This document shows positions 51,891 to 60,075 of a stretch of DNA of 64,000 bases, piece by piece; position 1 is the first letter of the stretch; each line of letters begins with the position of its first letter. Under the pieces are notes generated by a model. It was given only the letters and a program-made list of their open reading frames with translations. It had not been told where the DNA came from and did no database searches. The stretch covers positions 1 through 64,000 of the forward strand of contig JAFWAC010000024.1 in the NCBI GenBank assembly GCA_017507805.1, in the 5' to 3' direction. Both the position numbers and the translations under genes were made by a program. Source of the stretch: Clostridia bacterium (lineage in GTDB: Bacteria > Bacillota > Clostridia > Oscillospirales > Acutalibacteraceae).

Positions 51891-53108
51891 ATGCTTAAAA
51901 AATCTTTGTTCTTTTCAATTATGCTTTTAATTTTATTTTCGGTTTCTATATCTGCCAAAGCCACAACTGTAAATACATATAAGGATTCAGTTACGGGGGT
52001 TTCTTTTAATTTGCCTTCAGGATGGAAAGAAACGCCATTAAATGAAGATAGAGAATATATCCAAGTTAAATATCAACCTGAAAATAATGACGGTGCTTCA
52101 ATTCAATTCGGTTATGTTGATGTTTGGGGACAACTGCCAGATAGCGATAAAGTCGGGTATTCCCGTTCGGATATGACACATACCGCCATGACAGAAAGCC
52201 TTACAAAAGATGAAATGTTGGAAGCTTTGGGGTTTGGAAACCTTGGCGCTGAAATTGATTCTGTGCATTATAATAATATTGAATATTTGGAAATAACAGT
52301 TGAAACAGAAATGGAAATTTTTGAAGTTTCCGCGGATATTATAATGACAATTCTCATGCATATTGACAACGGCTATGCATATCAATTTGTATATGGTGAT
52401 TTAGCAGAAAAAAGCCATTATCAAGAATTTGCAACAATGATGAATAGTGTTAAATATCCTTATGCTACTAAAGCAGATAACGGAATTGTAAGTATAGATA
52501 GTAACGGCGACCTACAATTTGATTTTTTCACATTAATTGTAAGCTTGATTTTCACAATAGCAGTATATTCATTACCGATATTAATTTATCGGTACGGTAT
52601 AAAAAAACAGGCTTTGCCGGAAAAGAAAGCTAAAAAGATAACTATCATCTATGGAATTATCGCATTTTTTGTTATGGCAATTTTACTTGGCGGTGCGCCG
52701 GGTGGCGCAATTTTGTTATGGAGCTTTGTTAATTATAAAGTTTTAACAACATCAAATAAGAATGATATTGGATTAAAATATAAGATTATTACAGAAGAAA
52801 TCACAAAAGATGAGGACACTGTTGAGGAAAGTGTTGAGTCGCTTGAAACCCCGCCCCAAGAAAATGAAATTTTTGAAGATGGATTTAAAATTAAATCTGT
52901 TGATGAGGTGAAACCTGAAAATAACCCGGAAGTATTAATAAAAAAAGCAGAAAACGACTTTGAAACACCAATTTCAGAAAAAGAGAATATCAAACCTCAA
53001 AACTTTACAAAAGTTTTATTTTGCCGAAAATGCGGAACAAAGCTTTTGGAAGATAGTGATTTTTGCCATAAATGCGGTTTGAGAGTTATAAGGGAGGATG
53101 TAAAATGA
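51891..53108 (+). CDS. Secreted/membrane protein with C-terminal zinc ribbon
   Basis: A 405-residue protein of unknown family. It has a signal peptide (about residues 1-23), an extracellular domain starting YKDSVTGVSFNLPSGWKE (resembling photosystem II PsbP-like or stress-domain folds), two membrane segments near 205-275, an acidic linker and a C-terminal zinc ribbon (CRKCG, CHKCG). The ATG at 51891 follows GAGGA. The next gene overlaps it by four bases and also starts with a zinc ribbon. Both genes are more AT-rich than their neighbours. Confidence 0.8.
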   Translation: MLKKSLFFSIMLLILFSVSISAKATTVNTYKDSVTGVSFNLPSGWKETPLNEDREYIQVKYQPENNDGASIQFGYVDVWGQLPDSDKVGYSRSDMTHTAMTESLTKDEMLEALGFGNLGAEIDSVHYNNIEYLEITVETEMEIFEVSADIIMTILMHIDNGYAYQFVYGDLAEKSHYQEFATMMNSVKYPYATKADNGIVSIDSNGDLQFDFFTLIVSLIFTIAVYSLPILIYRYGIKKQALPEKKAKKITIIYGIIAFFVMAILLGGAPGGAILLWSFVNYKVLTTSNKNDIGLKYKIITEEITKDEDTVEESVESLETPPQENEIFEDGFKIKSVDEVKPENNPEVLIKKAENDFETPISEKENIKPQNFTKVLFCRKCGTKLLEDSDFCHKCGLRVIREDVK

Positions 53109-54283
53109 TTTGTAAGCAGTGTAATAACACGGTGCCTAATGACAGTGAGTATTGTCCTTTTTGCGGAAATATTGTAGAAAAGTCCATAACAGAAGCAAAT
53201 AGTGTTTCTGACGTAGATAAAGGATATACCTATCTTGAATTGGGAGAATGGAAAAAAGCGAAGGAAATATTTGATTTTGCTATTGTAAATAACGATAACA
53301 AAGCTAAGGCGTATATTGGGCGATTATTAGCAAAACTGAAATTATCCGATTTGGAAAGCCTTTCTGCCATTAATAAAAAGCTTACAAAATTTGATGATTA
53401 TAAAAATGCATTAAAATATGCTGATGATAACTATAAGATATTACTTAAAAAATATTATTCTTTAGTCGAACAGAAAATTATTCAAAAGAAAATAAAAGCA
53501 AAAAAGTGGGTTTTAATATCGGCTATTTCTTGCGTGTCGGCAGTTGCCGTTTTTGCGCTAAGTTATTTTGTTTTTATACCTTTAGGCAGATGTTCATACT
53601 ATGAGAATTTATTAGCCGGTGGAGAAATCGAGAAAGCTACTAACGCATTTTCCTATAGCGATTGGTTTGAATTTGACGAAAAGGCGAAAGGAATTTTTTA
53701 CAACAAAGGAATTTCGCTTGCGGAACAAAAAGACTATAAAAATGCGGAGCATTGCTTTGAGGTTACAGATGGTTTTGCGGATACAGAAAATTATTACAAT
53801 TATTGCAAAGCGCAAAATTTATTGGCAAAAAAAGATTTGGAATCATATAATTATTTTACTGAGTGTAAAGACTTTCTTGATAGCAAGAATATTTTGGAAA
53901 CAAATGAGTATTTTATTTTGGTTAATAAGTTGCAAGGTGAGTGGTACTATCCAGGACAAAGTAAAGAAGAACGAATGAAGGAGATGCGGGAAAGTGGAGA
54001 TTATTATGAGGTGGATGGGAATTTTTATATTAAAGAATATTATGATAGTTATGATGATTTATTAGCTACTATCGAAGAAAAAGGTAGTATACATGTTCCG
54101 GGCGGGCTCTTGAGTAGTGGTAGTAGTGTTCGAGCAGAGACTCTACGCATTAACGGAGCTAAACATTTAAAAATAGTACGAAATGGTGTTATTGGTTATA
54201 ATCAATATGCCAGCTATGTACCGATTGAATTTATTGATGATACTCATATAAAATTATCAAACAGGTTATATAGTAAAAAATAG
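53105..54283 (+). CDS. Zinc ribbon-TPR membrane protein
   Basis: A 392-residue protein. An N-terminal zinc ribbon (CKQCNNTVPNDSEYCPFCG) is followed by a TPR-like helical pair (residues 40-110, ELGEWKKAKEIFDFA), a membrane segment near 140-160, more TPR-like helices (AEQKDYKNAEHCFEV) and an extracellular C terminus I do not recognise. It is translated together with the preceding gene through an ATGA overlap, so the two probably form a membrane complex. Confidence 0.8.
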   Translation: MICKQCNNTVPNDSEYCPFCGNIVEKSITEANSVSDVDKGYTYLELGEWKKAKEIFDFAIVNNDNKAKAYIGRLLAKLKLSDLESLSAINKKLTKFDDYKNALKYADDNYKILLKKYYSLVEQKIIQKKIKAKKWVLISAISCVSAVAVFALSYFVFIPLGRCSYYENLLAGGEIEKATNAFSYSDWFEFDEKAKGIFYNKGISLAEQKDYKNAEHCFEVTDGFADTENYYNYCKAQNLLAKKDLESYNYFTECKDFLDSKNILETNEYFILVNKLQGEWYYPGQSKEERMKEMRESGDYYEVDGNFYIKEYYDSYDDLLATIEEKGSIHVPGGLLSSGSSVRAETLRINGAKHLKIVRNGVIGYNQYASYVPIEFIDDTHIKLSNRLYSKK

Positions 54284-54404
54284 ATAGCGCATTTTCTGTA
54301 AGGTATATAGTAGAATAGTGGTTTTAAGAAAAGAGATTTTTACAATCGATATCTTTTTCTGACAAGCGTGTTAGGGAATATTATTAATCTATAAATTGAA
54401 CTAA

Positions 54405-54450
54405 TAAAAAAAATACGGAGGAAGCGAAAAAAGCTTCCTCCGTATTTTTT
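54405..54450. terminator. Bidirectional terminator before rpiB
   Basis: AAATACGGAGGAAGC pairs perfectly with GCTTCCTCCGTATTT, with an A-run before and a T-run after. It serves the convergent genes on both sides. Confidence 0.94.
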
Positions 54451-54451
54451 G

Positions 54452-54898
54452 TCAATTCTCGTTTTGTTCTATTGCGGTTATTTTATCAACCCTTGTCTGA
54501 TGCCTGCCGCCCTCAAATTCTGTGGTAACAAACAAATCCACAAGCTCCAATGCAGTGCCCACACCGATAACCCGTCCGCCTAAGCAGAGTATGTTCGAGT
54601 TGTTGTGCAGTCTTGTGAATTTTGCAGAAAAATGCTCACTGCAAGCAGCGGCGCGGATACCCTTAACCTTATTCGCTGCAAGTGACATTCCTATTCCTGT
54701 TCCGCATACAAGGATGCCAAGCTCGCTCTCACCCGAGGTAATGCTTTTTGCAACCTTAAGGGCAATTTCGGGATAATCCACCGATTTTTGCTCGTAAATG
54801 CCAAAGTCACAAACCTCAAAGCCTTTTTCCTTTAAGTGCTCGGCAATAGCGTTTTTGTGTTCAAGTCCGCCGTGGTCACAGCCTAATGCAATTTTCAT
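54452..54898 (-). CDS. rpiB: Ribose-5-phosphate isomerase B
   Basis: A 148-residue LacA/RpiB family enzyme that interconverts ribose-5- and ribulose-5-phosphate. Motifs are ALGCDHGGLEHK, VDYPEIA, the active cysteine in LVCGTGIGMSLAANKVKGIRAA, HNNSNILCLGGR and the late FEGGRHQTRVDKI. The start overlaps the tsaB stop codon by four bases. Confidence 0.96.
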   Translation of the reverse strand: MKIALGCDHGGLEHKNAIAEHLKEKGFEVCDFGIYEQKSVDYPEIALKVAKSITSGESELGILVCGTGIGMSLAANKVKGIRAAACSEHFSAKFTRLHNNSNILCLGGRVIGVGTALELVDLFVTTEFEGGRHQTRVDKITAIEQNEN

Positions 54899-55611
54899 TT
54901 TTCCTTACTCCTTTTAAGCTTTAATTCTCTTTCTGCCTGGGGCAGTCTTAAATAAACCGGCATAAGTGCTTCGGGTGGGCTTGCTTTGCCTTGCTCAAAG
55001 AGTGGCTTTGCCGCCGCCGCAACACCAACCGCCGATTGATACCTTCGCTCCGGTGCGGCTATGCATACATTTTCCAAGTCCTTCACAAACTCATAAAACA
55101 GCTCTGCACCGTCACCGATTATTATAACACGCTTATCGCTTGTTTGCGATATTTTTTTAATTTCCTCCGCCAATTCCTCGCACATAAGGGCGCGGTCATC
55201 ACAAATACGACCGATTTTTCCGCCCTCAATGTCAAACATCGCATTGTAAACCTGATTGCATCGCGCGTCCATAACAGAGCATATAATACAGTCAGTATCT
55301 ATATAATTATATGCCATAGCCAAAAGGGTGGAAACACCTGCACAGGGAAGCCTTTTAGCAGCCGCAAGCCCTTTGACCGCACTTATTCCTATTCTTATTC
55401 CGGTAAAAGAGCCTGGCCCCGCGCTTATGGCAAAGCCGTCAATTTTGTCAAGCCCAACCGTTGAAACCTTGAAAAGCCCCTCTATCATCGGTATGAGGGT
55501 TTGCGAATGTGTCAGCTTTACATTAATAAAGGCAGAAGCTATAATCCTTTCGTTTTCGGTAATCGCGGCAGAGCATGCCACCGCCGAGCAATCAACACTT
55601 AAAATTTTCAT
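54895..55611 (-). CDS. tsaB: tRNA t6A biosynthesis protein TsaB
   Basis: A 238-residue ASKHA-fold protein that works with TsaD and TsaE to install threonylcarbamoyladenosine on tRNA. LSVDCSAVACSAA and SAGPGSFTGIRIGISAVKGLA are diagnostic. It overlaps tsaE by four bases. tsaD is not in the window. Confidence 0.95.
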   Translation of the reverse strand: MKILSVDCSAVACSAAITENERIIASAFINVKLTHSQTLIPMIEGLFKVSTVGLDKIDGFAISAGPGSFTGIRIGISAVKGLAAAKRLPCAGVSTLLAMAYNYIDTDCIICSVMDARCNQVYNAMFDIEGGKIGRICDDRALMCEELAEEIKKISQTSDKRVIIIGDGAELFYEFVKDLENVCIAAPERRYQSAVGVAAAAKPLFEQGKASPPEALMPVYLRLPQAERELKLKRSKEK

Positions 55612-56045
55612 TGGATTTCTGCCTCCTTTTTATCGCAGATTGTGATTTTGCGGCTGTTTTCACCGGTCTTTTCAATAGTCACATAAACCGTGTTGTCGGG
55701 CAGGGCGTTTTCTATGTTCTCGCTCCATTCGGCAGCAACAACACCGCCTTGCTCTATGTATTCAAAGAAACCGCAGGAATACAATTCCTCCCAACAAGAA
55801 ATATGGTACATATCAAAGTGATAAAGCGGAAGTCTGCCGCCAAGATATTCGTTAATAAGCGCAAAGGTAGGGGAGGTGACCTCGCCCTCAAATCCAAGCC
55901 CTGAGGACAAGCCTCTTGTGAAGCAGGTTTTTCCTGCACCTAAATCTCCGCGAAAGGCAATAACCTCGCCGCCCTTTAAAGTCTTTGCAAGCCCAAAGGC
56001 AATTTCCTCTGTTTTTTGGGGACTGTCAGATATAAAAATTTCCAT
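55608..56045 (-). CDS. tsaE: tRNA t6A biosynthesis ATPase TsaE
   Basis: A 145-residue P-loop protein. Walker A is GDLGAGKTCF, followed by TSPTFALINEY, YHFDMYHI and VVAAEWSENIE. It is the first gene of the tsaE-tsaB-rpiB operon on the minus strand, with all junctions overlapping by four bases. Confidence 0.96.
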   Translation of the reverse strand: MEIFISDSPQKTEEIAFGLAKTLKGGEVIAFRGDLGAGKTCFTRGLSSGLGFEGEVTSPTFALINEYLGGRLPLYHFDMYHISCWEELYSCGFFEYIEQGGVVAAEWSENIENALPDNTVYVTIEKTGENSRKITICDKKEAEIQ

Positions 56046-56171
56046 AAATAACCGTTCCTTTTAAATTTCAATTATATTTTAACATATTTTTTCCCAATAT
56101 GAAAGACCTACTTGCATATTTATTAAAAATAAAATATAATAGTAGTATATTTTTCGGGGAGGTGCTATAAA

Positions 56172-57302
56172 ATGAAGCCGTTGATGTCTAAATTGGCGGA
56201 CTTTTTTCGCGAATCTGATAAAATTTTACTCTTGCTGACCTTTTTTGCCACCTCTTACGGATGCTTGGCTGTTTTTTCTGCTACCTACTATATGGAAAAT
56301 TTCCGACCTGTGTTTATTCAGGTGCTTTGTATGTTTCTTGGGGTTACAGCCGCACTTGTTATTTCATCATTTGATTATGAAAAGCTTTTCAGGTATTGGT
56401 ATCTTGTGGCGGCATTAGGTCTCATACCTGTTATTCTCACCTTCTTTTTCGGAATTGCACCCGAGGGTACTGACGATAAGGCATGGCTTGATTTGGGAAT
56501 TACAGCTTTTCAGCCGTCCGAGCTTATGAAAATCTGTTTTATCGTCACCTTCAGCGCGCATATCCGCAGGATTAAACCCAATATAAATAAGCTTAAATTC
56601 CTATTGCCTCTTTGCGCACACGGTATGTTCCCGGTTGCCCTTATCGTTTTTCAGGGAGACTACGGAACGGCCCTAGTTTTTGCTGTTATAGTGCTGTTTA
56701 TGATGTGGGCAGGCGGAGTTTCCTGGAAATATTTTCTCCTTGCTTTTTCGTTGGCGGTAGTCACATCACCTTTTATGTATTTCTTTGTTTTGAATGAGGA
56801 CCACCGCGAGCGTATCAGAATGATGTTCGATATTGATGCGGATTTGCAGGGTATCGGCTACCAGCAATGGCGGGGGAGAACCGCCCTTGCAAACGGCGGT
56901 CTTACGGGACAGGGCTTTTTAAACGGAGATCTGACTCAGGCAGGCATTGTGCCGGAAAGCCATAACGATTTTATATTTGTGAGTATAGGTGAGGAATTAG
57001 GCTTTTTGGGATGCCTCACTGTGCTTATACTGCTTGCCGCAATCGGCTTAAGATGTATAAGGGTTGCCCGTATATGCACCAATGACGGCGGAAAGTATAT
57101 CTGTGTCGGAATTTTCGCAATGCTCTTTGCCCAGACGGTAATCAATGTGGGAATGTGTACCTCGGTGTTGCCGGTAATCGGTGTTACCTTACCCTTTTTC
57201 AGTGCGGGCGGCACATCATTGCTTTGTTTGTTCTTAGGCGTGGGCTTGGTGCTCAATGTCTATATGCACCGAAATTCAAGAACAATTTATTTGAGGGGAT
57301 AA
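56172..57302 (+). CDS. SEDS family cell-wall polymerase (RodA/FtsW/SpoVE)
   Basis: A 376-residue membrane protein with about ten segments that polymerises lipid II into glycan chains, in concert with a class B penicillin-binding protein. Marks are FQPSELMKI, GDYGTALVF, the GQGF loop and PESHNDFIFVSIGEELGF, which holds the catalytic-loop residues. The order QSHNDFI is kept. I cannot separate RodA from SpoVE or FtsW by sequence, and no mre or fts genes are near. GAGGTGC precedes the ATG. Confidence 0.92.
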   Translation: MKPLMSKLADFFRESDKILLLLTFFATSYGCLAVFSATYYMENFRPVFIQVLCMFLGVTAALVISSFDYEKLFRYWYLVAALGLIPVILTFFFGIAPEGTDDKAWLDLGITAFQPSELMKICFIVTFSAHIRRIKPNINKLKFLLPLCAHGMFPVALIVFQGDYGTALVFAVIVLFMMWAGGVSWKYFLLAFSLAVVTSPFMYFFVLNEDHRERIRMMFDIDADLQGIGYQQWRGRTALANGGLTGQGFLNGDLTQAGIVPESHNDFIFVSIGEELGFLGCLTVLILLAAIGLRCIRVARICTNDGGKYICVGIFAMLFAQTVINVGMCTSVLPVIGVTLPFFSAGGTSLLCLFLGVGLVLNVYMHRNSRTIYLRG

Positions 57303-57314
57303 TGGGGAATTAAA

Positions 57315-57623
57315 ATGTCTGAATTGCTTGAAATAATTATGGTGGTAAGCTTCGGCGCCTCTTGGCCGTTTAATGTTCTGAAATCGTACCGAGCAAGGAC
57401 TGCAAAGGGGAAAAGCCTTTCCTTCCTGTGCTTGATATTTTTCGGTTACATAGCAGGTATTGCTTCAAAATTGGTCAATCGGTCATATATGGAAAGCTTT
57501 GCCGAAAAATGGTATGTACTGATTTTTTACTTTCTGAATATTATTATGGTGGGTTTGGATTTAATTTTCTATTTCAGAAACAAAAGGCTTGATGCGGTTA
57601 ATGAAATTAAACAAAGCTTTTAA
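57315..57623 (+). CDS. PQ-loop/SemiSWEET-like protein
   Basis: A 102-residue protein with three hydrophobic segments. It shows the proline-containing SWPFNVLKSYRARTAKGKSLSF motif (PQ-loop pattern) of SemiSWEET sugar transporters. It is 12 bases after the SEDS gene, so it is probably co-transcribed with it. The substrate is unknown. Confidence 0.8.
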   Translation: MSELLEIIMVVSFGASWPFNVLKSYRARTAKGKSLSFLCLIFFGYIAGIASKLVNRSYMESFAEKWYVLIFYFLNIIMVGLDLIFYFRNKRLDAVNEIKQSF

Positions 57624-57650
57624 AACCGTATCATTTTCATAAAACTATTT

Positions 57651-57688
57651 AAGAACGGATGTATCGAATAGATATGTTCGTTTTTTTA
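57651..57688 (+). terminator. Terminator after the PQ-loop gene
   Basis: GAACGGAT-type arms pair with ATATGTTCG-type arms, followed by seven Ts. Confidence 0.75.
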
Positions 57689-57742
57689 TTTAACTTTTTA
57701 ATTAGAAGTATTTTTAAGGTTTTTTGTATGTGTGATGATTGT

Positions 57743-57813
57743 TTTGTAGATTTTGCAATAATTAATATAGAATTTGCGAGGAAATTTGTAGAATTAAAAT
57801 GTATATTATAATT
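57743..57813 (+). promoter_or_regulatory. Promoter with 21-bp spaced direct repeats (copy 1)
   Basis: The element TTTTGTAGATTTTGCAAT at 57743, followed by ATATA and ATTTGC, gives two TTTGC half-sites 21 bases apart (two DNA turns). A TATAAT at 57808-57813 is preceded by TGTATAT. The start of the element to the -10 is exactly 65 bases, as in copy 2. Confidence 0.8.
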
Positions 57814-57873
57814 GGAATAGTAATCGAAAAAGGTTAAAGGCCTGTTTCGGAATATAAAGAGGAGTTGTTTGCT

Positions 57874-59826
57874 ATGTTTGGTAACACGATAGACTATACA
57901 CGCGGTGTGATTAATAATTCTTCGGAGAGTTATACCAATTATGCGGAATATATAAGCCGCAGACATTGCTTTAAGGATATGCTTTATCATGATGCAGAGG
58001 TTGCGGCAGTGCGTCTGGCAGAGATGGGTGTATTTGAAAAAACAGAAAATTTCGAGCCCGAAAAAACCGTGACGGTGCTGTGGTTTATAAAATCGGTGCT
58101 GTTGCTCGCAGGGAAATTAACTCCTCACGCTGATGAGGATGAGGTCTGCCGTTTGGCAAAAGAAAACGGTATTTATGTAGATACTGCTTGCACAGAGACC
58201 TTGACACGGGGATTGATGATAGGTCTATTGTCTAATGTATGTGATGGTGTGGCAGACAGCGCTCAGTATGAGCTAATGCTTCGGGGAGACCAAGAATCAA
58301 AAGAAAAAGCCGCAAAATGCATTGCGCTTGGTTTGATACCCGTCAAGGGCGCGGATTGCTTTGAGGTTGAAATTAACCGTGCCGAAGCGGCAGAGGTGCT
58401 GTATCGCTTGGCAACACCCTCAATGCGGTTGGTTTTACCTTATAATATTGGAAATGCTTATAAAAAAGGCAAAACAGAATATCTGGTGAAAAACAGCTAT
58501 ACCTTAAATGAAAGAGGTATTCAGTTGGGAGCCTGGACTAATTATAACCGTCAGGCATTTGCTTTTGAAAAGTTTGGCAAAAGACCTATAGACCGCGTAG
58601 ATTTCCATAAATGGGTTTATAACGAGCAGGTAAAGGGCGAATATAAGTTCGGAAAATTCGGCAACGAGCAAAGCGCCCACAGACTTGGCTCCACCGTGAT
58701 AACAAGTGTTGAAATTGCGGCAAATCTTAAATGGAATCCCCGTTTTCATACCGATATGATACCGTCATTTTATGAGCCTGATATTACCAATCCCGAAACC
58801 CGTCAGGCGGCAAAAAATTATATGTATGCCTTTGTTCAGGCAATGCTTGCAGAAATCAAGGGCGATGTAATGATTTCGGTTGATTATGAGGTCGATTGGG
58901 AAATGGATCTTGACAGAGAGGTCACCGAGGACAGTAAATGGCGTGCTTCAGAATGGAGTAAATGGTATGTAGAGGCTTGTGCGGTGGCGCGTCAGGCGGC
59001 TAAGGATATGGGTGAGGAAGATCGCCTTAAAATGATTGTTATTTATAACAATGTTAATGCAATGACAAAGCTGGGACCTGCAGAAAATCAGTGGATGCTG
59101 GATTGTGCTGAGGCTTCGGATGTTATCGGTATTGATATTTATTATTACAACCTTGTGGAGGACAGAACCGACCCCTCAAAATTTATGCAGGATATCCGTT
59201 ATCTTATTAATAATTATTCACTCGGTAAGCCTGTAATGGTTGTGGAAAACGGTATGCCGGTGACAGATATAGTTACTAATGAAATTCAAGCGGGATATTT
59301 CCGTAATCTGTTCCGTGAATTCCGTTTTGAGCTTGCAGAGGGCGGTTTTCTTAACAAAAAGCTCAACGCTTACCTTTTCTGGGATTTGATTCGTATGGAA
59401 AAGGGAAGAACGGGTGCATTCCAACCTGACGGTACGCCTTATCCCTCAGCTCCGGTGCTCCAAAAGGAGTTTGCCCGTGTTGAGAGTATTCGCGGATATA
59501 ATCCGTCTGTGCTTGACGCTGTTGAGGATGTTTCCGCAAAAGCTGAGATACTGCTTAATATAAAAAGCGGTACGGAATTTGATATGCTCACATTACTGAC
59601 CGAAACCGATGCTGACGAAAAATCACTTGAGGTTGAATTGGGCACCGAAGGTACAGTGTTTATAACAGTAAACGGTAAGTATCATTATTCAAGTGTTGTT
59701 ATGTCCTGTGAGCATAATGTAAATATCCCACAGGGGCTCGTAAACGGAATAAATCAGATTGATATTTATTTTGGTAATACCAAAAAGCCTTTTAATCAAA
59801 CTGTTAAAGCAATAAAGCTAAGTTAA
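57874..59826 (+). CDS. SLH-like plus TIM-barrel glycoside hydrolase-like protein
   Basis: A 650-residue protein. Residues 25-175 contain two S-layer homology-like repeats (FKDMLYHDAEVAAVRLAEMGVF, INRAEAAEVLYRLATP). Residues 190-540 look like a clan GH-A TIM barrel with SVDYEVDWE near 340 (candidate acid) and MVVENGMP near 458 (candidate nucleophile), unproven. A beta-rich C terminus follows. No signal peptide is found at any in-frame start, which is unexpected for SLH modules. It is followed by a sugar ABC importer, so it probably handles an imported oligosaccharide. The ATG at 57874 is nine bases after GAGGAG. Confidence 0.75.
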   Translation: MFGNTIDYTRGVINNSSESYTNYAEYISRRHCFKDMLYHDAEVAAVRLAEMGVFEKTENFEPEKTVTVLWFIKSVLLLAGKLTPHADEDEVCRLAKENGIYVDTACTETLTRGLMIGLLSNVCDGVADSAQYELMLRGDQESKEKAAKCIALGLIPVKGADCFEVEINRAEAAEVLYRLATPSMRLVLPYNIGNAYKKGKTEYLVKNSYTLNERGIQLGAWTNYNRQAFAFEKFGKRPIDRVDFHKWVYNEQVKGEYKFGKFGNEQSAHRLGSTVITSVEIAANLKWNPRFHTDMIPSFYEPDITNPETRQAAKNYMYAFVQAMLAEIKGDVMISVDYEVDWEMDLDREVTEDSKWRASEWSKWYVEACAVARQAAKDMGEEDRLKMIVIYNNVNAMTKLGPAENQWMLDCAEASDVIGIDIYYYNLVEDRTDPSKFMQDIRYLINNYSLGKPVMVVENGMPVTDIVTNEIQAGYFRNLFREFRFELAEGGFLNKKLNAYLFWDLIRMEKGRTGAFQPDGTPYPSAPVLQKEFARVESIRGYNPSVLDAVEDVSAKAEILLNIKSGTEFDMLTLLTETDADEKSLEVELGTEGTVFITVNGKYHYSSVVMSCEHNVNIPQGLVNGINQIDIYFGNTKKPFNQTVKAIKLS

Positions 59827-59916
59827 AGTAATAAAGGCGGAAAACAACTGATTATTATAGCAACGAAAATTACAAATCTTAGAAAATGAGAATAATTTTG
59901 CCAATCTTAATGCTTA

Positions 59917-59987
59917 TTTTGTAGATTTTGCAATGTTTTATATAAAAATTGCAAAGAATTAGCTATATGCCTAATGTATACTATAAT
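59917..59987 (+). promoter_or_regulatory. Promoter with 21-bp spaced direct repeats (copy 2)
   Basis: TTTTGTAGATTTTGCAAT recurs here identically, followed by a second ATTGC half-site 21 bases on. A TATAAT at 59982-59987 is preceded by ATGTATAC. The spacing to the -10 is 65 bases, the same as copy 1. Confidence 0.8.
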
Positions 59988-60075
59988 CAGATAATTTGTG
60001 CTTGGTTTGCAGCATATTAACGGATTTTGTGTTTTCGGATAAATTCAGCATGCAAAATCAAACGGGAGGGTGGAA

